Below, piece by piece: positions 50,101 to 59,900 of a DNA stretch of 64,000 nt. The stretch is from the NCBI GenBank assembly GCA_963978545.1, contig OZ021727.1:18674743-18738742 (forward strand), read 5' to 3'. The first letter of the stretch is position 1, and the number at the start of each line of letters is the position of its first letter. Both the position numbers and the translations under genes were made by a program. This DNA is from Linyphia triangularis (taxonomy: Eukaryota > Arthropoda > Arachnida > Araneae > Linyphiidae). Under the pieces are notes generated by a model that saw only the letters and a program-made list of their open reading frames with translations, made no database searches and was not told where the DNA came from.

Positions 50101-53100
50101 GTTTTGCAACAATCCTAAGAGCATTCATAAGCAAAAATGCTTAAATCCTGTACTTGAATTTTTTTTTTTTTTCATTTTGACATTTTATTGAACACAATTA
50201 ACTGAAAGTGATGTGTGTGAATTTTTAATCTTTTAATTAATGTTTTCCATTCTTTTTCGTGCTCTAAAGATGCTTGTTTTGATTTTTAGTGTAAATTTAT
50301 TTTGGAGCAATTATGCTTAGACTGTTTAAAATTACATTTACTTATAAAATTTGTATATTTTTAAATTAGCTATTATTTTCTGTTTCGTTTTTTGAATGAT
50401 AACATCAACAGAGAGACATTAGGCAATTTTCTGGCAATCAGTGAAATGTCAGGGAATTTTGTTTCTTGAATTCTGTAGCCACCCTGCAAATGAATATTTT
50501 ATGAAAATCTTACTAAGTGTAGATGTTTTTCTTTATATTCAATAATTTTCTTTTAATCACATTCCAACAGAGGTGGGACTGGAGCATTTTTAATTGATAT
50601 TTTAGTATTTTAATATCATTTAACTTTTGAGTTTTAAAATATTTTCTGAAGAAGTTTTTAATTCCTGCCCTTTGAGCATCATTGTTAAAATTTTGAAATC
50701 ATTGTTAATTTAAATGTATTCATCATGGTAGAAAAATAAAATGATGTAGAAATTATGGCAAAAAACCAGTTACGAAATTTTGCAATTTGCTTTAAAAGAA
50801 CCCTCGGAAACAGGAGATTATTAAAAATATGCATAATTTATATTGCACTTCAAAAATTTAAACTACATTTAGTAAAAATATAACTCAAACTATATCTCAA
50901 AATGATTGGTTATAATCATAAGGAATTAAAAGAAATTTCATTAATGAATTTTAATATGCATTAAAATTTTCTTTTCATTCAATCTCTCCCCATCGTATAA
51001 ATCACAAAGAAAATTGAGGTCCTTAAAAAAGTTAACAAAGTACTTAGAAAGTCCTTAAAAAATCCTTATTTTTTATTTTGAAAATCTGTATGAACCATGT
51101 TTTTAGAAGATTTCAAGTACAATGTTTTGAAGCATCGGGGATATCATTTTATGAAATTATGAATTCTACACTCAAATCTCAAGTCATGTCACATCTTCAT
51201 TACCTTGGAGTCTCCAACCATCAAAGTCCTTAGGTTTGAGACATGAAGGACAGTAACATTATTGAAAATGATTCAATGTCGCAGAGTTTGAGGGATGAAA
51301 GTGTATTTTATAGTAAAATGGTTTTACCAGGGTAAAAGCCAGAAAGTCAGTGAACAAGGGGTATTATTTCAGTGAAACAAAGGCAGCCAGAAAATTACTT
51401 TTTTTCTAGAGCATGTGACCGTAAAACCGTATTTGCATTAAAACAGGCATTCAAATGGCAAGTACTGTTTTGCAGGGTTACATTAAAATGTTAGGACTCA
51501 AATTTACTTGTGGTGGTTTGAAAAAAATCTTTACTTTTAACTTTTTCCTAAGCTTTTGTACCCTTTTGTTAGTCAGGCAACTAATATGTTTTCTTGAGTC
51601 AAACAGCATTCCCAATAGAGGATGTTCTAGGTGTACCATAAAAACACTTCTCTGGAGAGTTGATTGAACAAGAGACTTATAAGATTATCTTTTAAGTACT
51701 TGAATCATCGTACATCTTAAAAAGTTTTGTGATCCGTAAATAATTCTAGGATGGCATTTTATTGTTAACCATAAGGGAATAAAAACTTTTACAACAAACT
51801 TTCAAACTAGTTTTCTGAACTGTTGGATTTGATCCAGTGACGCAATATATGAACGTAAAATTCGGTTTGATATTGTCAGCCATCTTGAATGGAGGATGTT
51901 TCAGGGTTTCTACTTGTTAATCCTTAGGGGCATTTGCTAGTTAGTATTTCCTGACATATTTGCCAAAGATATTTATGGTGGGTGCTCAACTTCTGAGAAA
52001 ACACTATATATGTATTAATGTTTTCTACAACTGATAAATCTTGAAAACTTGTTAAAAGTTTTCCTATTAGACCACTAAAAGAAGTAGGTCCAGAGATTGG
52101 TCTATCGAGGGTTACCATAACTTTCCTAAGAGACGATTCGTTTAAATGAACTAAACAAACAATTGCTTGTACTGGGTGCTTGAAAACATTTTCGAATTTT
52201 GAAATTGATCGATTAGAGAGTCCAGTATTTGATGTGGTACCATCATAACGAAGAGATAAAATAATTGAAATTAACCAAATTGAAAAATATGTGCATTTGG
52301 TAAAAAAAATTAAAGTTTTCATGTAGGTTCCGAAAGACCTAAATGTTACATGACAGATATAATTTTTTATTAATATTCTAAACTTTGCATTTTTATACTT
52401 GGGAACAAAAATTTGCTTCAAATTTATATTTAAAAAAAATTAAAAAGCTTTTTTTTTTTCTGAGGGAATAAAAAAATCAAACTTTAGGTCTGTTCCACGA
52501 GACCTAAATATTTTTCAATTGAACTAAAAATATTTTCGGTAAATATGTAACCACAGTGACAACTTTTTATCGACTTGAAATTTTGAATTTTCAAAAATAG
52601 TTTTTCGTGATACACCCTATTAAGAATAAAAAGTTCAATTACAGGTTAATTTACTTTTTAATATACATTTATAAAATGCAATTATAACTGTTTATAAGAT
52701 GCTAGGGGTCTAATCAGAAGAAAATTTGGATCCGTTTGCAGACCCTTCACAAAATTTCATGTCTGAAAAACGGACCCTTCCCAAAATTCTAAGTTTAACA
52801 AACGGTCCTTTCACAAAATTCCATGTAAAAAAATTGCATTTATAATTGAGATATTTAAATCATCTAGAAGTAGAAGGATATCATGTAAATATTTGTACCT
52901 GCACAACATTAAACATTTAAATTTGTTTTTGTTATTGCATGAAAGTTTAACAAAAATTTATAAAATTGAAAAAATTTCACAAAATTAAATTTTTTTTCAC
53001 AATAATAGGACCCTGTAAAAAAACCTGGATCGACTTCTGGATGCTCTATTATTCAAAAAAGTTAAAACCAAAATGAATATTGCTTTGTGTGTGTGTCATA

Positions 53101-53879
53101 TTCTTATGGCTTGTACAAGTCCTTCAAGCTTAGATTTATTAATATTAAAATTTAATGTGAATGTATATTTAATTGTTGTTTGGACCAAACAAGCAATTTG
53201 GTTGCAAGAAAGGTCAATTTTTATTTCTACCTAATTGCCCGTTTGGTTTATTTTATTTTATTTTTCCAAAAATTTCAGCTAGCTTAAAACCTTATCAATA
53301 GAAAAAAAACACTTCTCTATTAAACTATACTTAAATGCATTTCTCTTTTTTCTTGTTTTTGATATTATTATTTTGAATTATATGAAGAAAAAGAAGAAAA
53401 AATAAAAGATTTTTTTTTCTTTTCTTTCAATGACTCTTTTCCATAATTCTGATATTAAGTCAACTATTTGAAATGCATTGCTGTTATGTGTATAAATATT
53501 TTTGTTAATAGCTTGGAAAAGACATAAGAATTTGTAGACAGGTAAAATAGTAATTTATTAGTTATAAAGTAAATACAATTTTTATTTCTTGTTTTATAGA
53601 ACCAAGTTTAGGAACCTATCACCTCATTTTAATGACATACTGTTCTTTTGGTAAGACATTTCTATTTATAAGTTTTCTTCATTTTTTTAATCATAATTAT
53701 TATTTCAATGTTATTCCTGTTGATTGTTCATCTTAATTTAATGTCTACTTTGAAAATATATTTCTGAAATTGTTTTTTCTATCCAAACTAGTTGAGTTTT
53801 ACATTTATAACTTGACACTTGATATAAAGAAGTTTATAAATATGTTGCATGATTAAGAGAGTTCCCTCACCATAGCTTA

Positions 53880-53960
<81 letters not shown>

Positions 53961-56900
53961 GGACACAACATTTTACAAAGCATTGCTTTAAAACAGGTAT
54001 TTTTAAGTCACATATAACAATCGTTCACATAAAAACACATAACAATCACATGTTTTTTTAATTTATTTTATATATTTATATACTTGTTTATAAAAACTTT
54101 TTAAAATGTTATTAAAAAAAATTCACTCAATTATTTTCCCTTCAAATTTTGTTAATGATTTGTTATTGCTGTAGTTAATCCCAATGTAAAAATGTTTATA
54201 TATTTTAAAACAGTACCTTGTCAGCTATTGTGGACAAAATAATAAAGCATTAAGTGTATGGAGCAGTTACAACCTGCCAATCACTCTTATATTTACGTTC
54301 AGTTACCCATATGGGGCTTACGTAGGATGAAAGTGTAGCGTTTGGTCAACAACAAAAAATTTATTTTGCATTTCTCTACGTTTTGGAACACCCTGATTTT
54401 AAAAAAAAGTGGTCTAGAAAAGATGTTTGTCTGTGTGTACATGGTCAGCATAACTCCTGAACAAATTGACCTACGATGTTCAAACTTTGTGTGCGGGTTA
54501 GTGGGGGCCATTAGACCTATCATTAAGGTTTTCGGTGAATGCTAAAAAACAGCTAACGATTTTGATTAAAATTTCTGTGCTAATGCATCGTCCATCAACG
54601 ATTATTTTTTTTCTTTTTCACGCACAAGAAAGGACAATGTAGTGTCTATCGAATAACATTGCCAATTTTGTCATCTCTGCTTCTTTTCCCATGTAAAGAG
54701 TATTGCCAAAAATATCGCCAAACTGGCCATTTTTATTTAAATGAGTGAAAATATAAAAACAGTAAATAACACCATAAATTTTAATGCAATGACCAATATT
54801 ATAATGTAATTGAAAGTTGTGCAGTGTTCCACACCCCTAGTTAATACATCACTATCATACAAATAATGATACATGATTTTTATTCATAAATAAACTAGTA
54901 TTAAAATATTAAGAAAAGAAAAGCTTTATCTTCATATGATGTGCAACAGAGTTACCCTTTCTCAAATATAATGTTTTGTTTGAATTAAAATTATCTTTTT
55001 TCAGATTTTAAGAATGCGAATATTCTTTACGAGATTGTAAATGAAATAGAAAATAAGGAACACACTATAAGGCATCCCTTTGATGGTATGTTGCTGTGTT
55101 TGACTTTCTCATTATATTTTAAAAATGCTCTCTCGCTAAAACTTGTACATAAAATTTCATGCTTTTTATACATACATAATTTTTTGCTTTGTAGAACAGA
55201 ATGCTAGCATTTTATATGAATAAAGTTTTATCATACTTTATTTATACATCTTTTTTAACAATATAAACTGTCAAAAGTTAAATCATTAATTAGTTAATAC
55301 TTAATTGTTAAATAATAATTAAATCATTAGTCTACATTGTCAGTAACCACACTTACTGTTGATAAATGAAACAGATTACATTAAAAAGTAGTAAAGTAAA
55401 GTAAAAAAAAAAGGACATTTAAAATGTGATTTCTTTTATGTGTCTGTTTATCATTGGATCAAAGTCATCTATTTTATTAAAATTGAATAGATTTTGTTGG
55501 AACTGATTAGTTGAGTTAATTTATTTGTATAATCCTTTAAAAAAGGGTGAATAGGGAAAAGTTTCCAGTGTGGGAAATATTCATTTTAATAAAATTTTAT
55601 AAACATTTTCTGCCGTAATACAAAAAATTAGCCACAGAAAACACATTAATTACATTTTTTTAAAAATTTTACTCTTAATTATTATGTAGTTATTTGCATA
55701 AAAGTATTGAAAGTGTTAAAATAAAATTTAGTTATAGAACTACTGAAATATTATCATCTGAGCCTACAAAAGAATAAAAACTTATGAAATCAATATTTGT
55801 TGTTACCATATACACCAACATTCCCTCTCAACAATAGAATACTAAGAAATAAAATTTCATGTTCAATATAATTATACTATCTATGTCAAACGAATTATTG
55901 AGACAAGATTTTGTCTTTTAACTCTTCAAGTGATTTTGCCAAAATGTCTGCAATCGTGATTTCATTCAACAATATATAATGTCTACTTGTTTGCTGCTTT
56001 TTAGATGTTTGACAAAATGATTACAATTGTCTATATGTTTTGCCCTATTTGACGCTCTTGCATTATTAATGATTTTGAAACATTGATTGCCCTCAATCAC
56101 AATGAAAGGTTCTTGAGTTGCAATATTAAGGCCTTTATAAGCAAATTACTTTCAAATCTTCTTTATCCAAATTTCTTTTTTATCCGAATTATTTCTCTAC
56201 AATCTTCAAAAAGAGACGCATATTCAGCTTCGACAGGGGAGAGGGAAGTAACTGACTCCAAACAACTGTAATAAGTATCCGCTATTTGATTTGCAGTCAC
56301 TCTTGTCTCTAGCTCAGTTAGCATCAGCATATCCAATAAATTGTTTGATATTTACAAAATTTGTGTCCAGTTTTATTTTGAAATCTTTAGTGCATTTAAG
56401 GTAACGAATGATTCATTTCACCTCCCACCCAATTGATTACAGACTGGTTGCTGACCTTCCTACTAAGAAATGATATTGCTATGTCAGTTCTTGTGTAATT
56501 AGAAATGTAAACCAAAGCTGCAATTGCACTTAAGTACTGTGCATTATTCTTCAGTACAGTTTGAACTTCATATTCAGAATAAGTTGCTGATAGAATTTCT
56601 GAAGGTTTTGATTCACTTAACCTAAATCTTTTCAGTGACACTATCCAATATAAGTTTGTTGGTAAATTGATAATCTTTTATCCGAATTTCTCATCAGATT
56701 AATACCAAGATGTAACTTTAGCTTTATATGTTAGTCCAGGCAAACTAAATTAAAAATACAATGAGCATGGAAAAAATTGCAACGGAAGCTTTTTTGATTG
56801 ATTTTTAATCAGTTATCATTGCTGTACAACATATCCAAAATCGGACAAAATTGATCCTTGGGAACATCCCGAAAAACGGATTTCAAATTGACGGATTCCA

Positions 56901-59900
56901 TCCCACATGATTGGGATGCCTAAGCGCAGTTCTTCCCGTTTAGCACCTCCTCAACCATGATCTTTCAATCACGGATGTTAGCTTTAACATAACAAAATGG
57001 TAGGTTATTGTGCTTAGAATTGTAAGGAGTTTTTTTTTTTTTTAAATAAAGAAGGGCATTACATTTCACAGGTATACATGATGTATTTTAAACAATAAAC
57101 ATATCTTAAACAGTACATATCTTACATTGTTTCTTAAAAGTTTGTTTAATGTCAGAAAATGTTTCAGAAAAAAACAACCTTTGATCGTTTTCATCACTTT
57201 CATTATATTCATAAGTGTTGTGATTTTTACATCCATTGATTTGTCACGTTCCACAAGCTGTTGAACAGGGCAGGCCATTACACTTGCATTCACATCGTAA
57301 TGTAGAGCCGTTTTTTTTTTTTTTGCAGGAACATTGTATCATATTGAGTAAATAATCTAGAGCTGATGGTAAGTAGCTGAGTATTGGGTAGTAAAAGTAA
57401 TTTTTTACTTACCAACCCTATTCTTCTGATTTGATTCTTTCTTTAGTATCTTTCCATGTATTTATTTATAAGTATGTTCAATAGGTATGATATTTTGTTG
57501 AAGAATCGGTCGGGGGCAGACGTTCCAGAGCAACAAATGATTTTTCTGTAGTTACAATTTGCGTAGTTGGTCTGTGCAATAAAAAAACAGGCAGTAGTAC
57601 AAAAGAAGCATTGCTTTTCTACTAGCAACAGTGATATCTGAATGTTGACTTGAATTAGAACATTTTGCAACAGAGTGGAGCTCTGTCTTCTTCATCGTTT
57701 TGGCAAATGCTGAGGATTTCCCAATTGAAAAAATTCAGGGTGTGGTATCGCAGCCCGTAAAAGTATGCGGAAACAGCAACAAATTTCAGCTTTAACTACC
57801 TAATGTAGATTGTATGATGTGGATATCATATACTGGCTTTGGAGTTGATCCATGTCTTGTATCACTTCGATGGTATAGCTTGAATCCCTTATTCTTGGCG
57901 TGGTACAAAAGTAAAATCTGCTGATCGGTATCTTCCCCTGTCACAGTGGTATGATCGTGTTCTGAAGATGAAACTGCGGTACTAACAATGTCCACATCAG
58001 AATTCCCATCTGCGTTATGAACAGTACAACCTAGTTTCTTCTGCAAGTCACCAATGAGGAAAATTAGGGCTTGCTTGTTCTTTCCATTGGCTAGAATGTT
58101 CCTTTTTGCCAAAAAACTTCATGCATAGGCTAAAATTGACATCTCTACTGGTCTTTGCTTACCATCATCTGCGAGCCCCATCCTTGATTGTAGGGGACCC
58201 AATGTAGCCATCAAAAATGACAGCTTTTCCTTATGTTTTAAGACTAAATTCAACTTACGACATTGCAATGTTTTCGTAAGTGTCATTGTTGCACCACGAA
58301 ATTCGATGTAAGAGAGATCCGCCATCCAAAATGTATCTTTCCGTACTTTCCACGTTGTCAGATTCTTCACTATTAAAATGTTTGGTGTATTTGAAAATTG
58401 CTTCTACTAACTGTGATTTGTCTGCTTTTCTCATTAGGCTTTTGGGATTCAAATAATGCTGCAGGGTAAGCACAAAGTTCATAACACATTATATCAACAA
58501 GATTCATATCAGCACAAGTGGCAATAGTCTTCATTCTTTGGCTTCACTTGTGTATCTGAATCATCTTTACCCCAGACAGCACCAGCAGATCCTAGAGTTT
58601 TCTCTTTATCTGACCTTTTAACAGAATACCTTAATACATCCTTCCCTATAATTTCCGAGATGATTTTCGCACAAAATACGTGCAACTCGTCAACATTAAC
58701 TTCTTCTTTGGCTGTTACACCTATAAAAATATTACGCATAGAACAGTCAGAATTATATCAGGATATGAATTCTAGTACATTAACCAGTTTTTGTGTGTGT
58801 GTGTGTGTGTGTTTTAGCCCTCTGATTTTCGTTATGTCCACTTCCTCTCGTTCGTCTTCCTCTGCTTTTCAGGGAACGCATAAGCACTTGCTCTATTATA
58901 AGATCTGATCCAAGTTCACCCCATAATTTGTCACTTCTTCTTATCACAAATTTACCTTCCACAAACATTTTATGAACCTTTGTATTTTCAGATAGTAGTT
59001 GAAACATTTTCTGCGAGTATAGGTAGAGTGACTTGAGATAATTTATGTGACCCGCAGCTGTTATTTTGGGGAAAATCTCAAGCATAGCATATTAAGTGCA
59101 ATTCCCAAGAACCTATCCTTTCAGCTGTTATCAAGGTTTGTACAACACTGTTCATTCGCTGGTTGGTATGTAAAAAATTACTTGTACTACCCAATACTCG
59201 GCTACTTACCATCAGCTCCAGATTATTTACTCAATATGTTCCTGCACAAAAAACTTCTCTACATTACGATGTGGATGCAAGCGTAATGGCTTGCCCTGTT
59301 CAACAACTTGTGGAACGTGCCAAATCAATAGATGTAAAAATACACAACAGTTATGAATAAAATGAAAGTGATGAAAACGATTAAAGGTGTTTTTTTTCTG
59401 AAATATTTTCTGACATTAAACAAACTTTTAAGCAGCAATGTAAGATATGTACTGTTTAAGATTTGTTTATTGTTTAAAATACGTCATGTATACCTGTACC
59501 TGTATAGCTTCTTACCTGTGAAATGTAATGTCCTCCTTTTTTAAAAAACTCCATACAATTCTAAGCACAATAATCTTCCATTTTGTTGTGTTAAAGCTAA
59601 CATCCGTGATTGAAATGTTATGGTTGAGGAGGTTCTGAGCGGGAAAAACTGTGCTAAGGCATCTCCATCATGTGGCATGGAATCCGTCATTTTGAAATCT
59701 GTTTTTCAGGGTGTTCCCATGGATCAATTTTGTCTGATTTTGGATTACTGATTAAAAATCTATTAAAAAAGCTTCTGTTGCAATTTTTTCCATGTTCAAT
59801 CACAAATTGCCTGGACTATATAATTACTAATATATAACTAGTTATATATAATAGTATAACTTTAGTAAGATACAACTTCTTTGTAGTTCATAGGCTCATT

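Larger units (their letters stand above)
48398..52619. mobile_element. hAT-like element (TAGGGTGTATCACG TIR, 8-bp target duplication), carries nested insertions
   Basis: Left end TAGGGTGTATCACGGAAAAC, right end the reverse complement of TAGGGTGTATCACGAAAAAC. A perfect 8-bp duplication TTAAGAAT flanks it (48390-48397 and 52620-52627). Eight-base duplications fit hAT (or P) transposition, and TAGGG resembles hAT termini such as Ac. It contains a minus-strand transposase-like pseudogene near its right half and two nested elements (48424-51099, itself hosting 49547-50486). Lies in PTCD3 intron 13. Confidence 0.87.

Noticed and set aside
53885..53945. TA repeat considered as an origin or telomere-like feature
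   Set aside because: An ordinary dinucleotide microsatellite in an intron, with no supporting context.
56083..56271. Plus-strand ORF in the Copia region
   Set aside because: It is the antisense shadow of the minus-strand Copia RNase H segment.
59047..59544. Overlapping plus-strand ORFs
   Set aside because: They lie in the right inverted arm and mirror frames of the left arm (57066-57293). No independent coding evidence.
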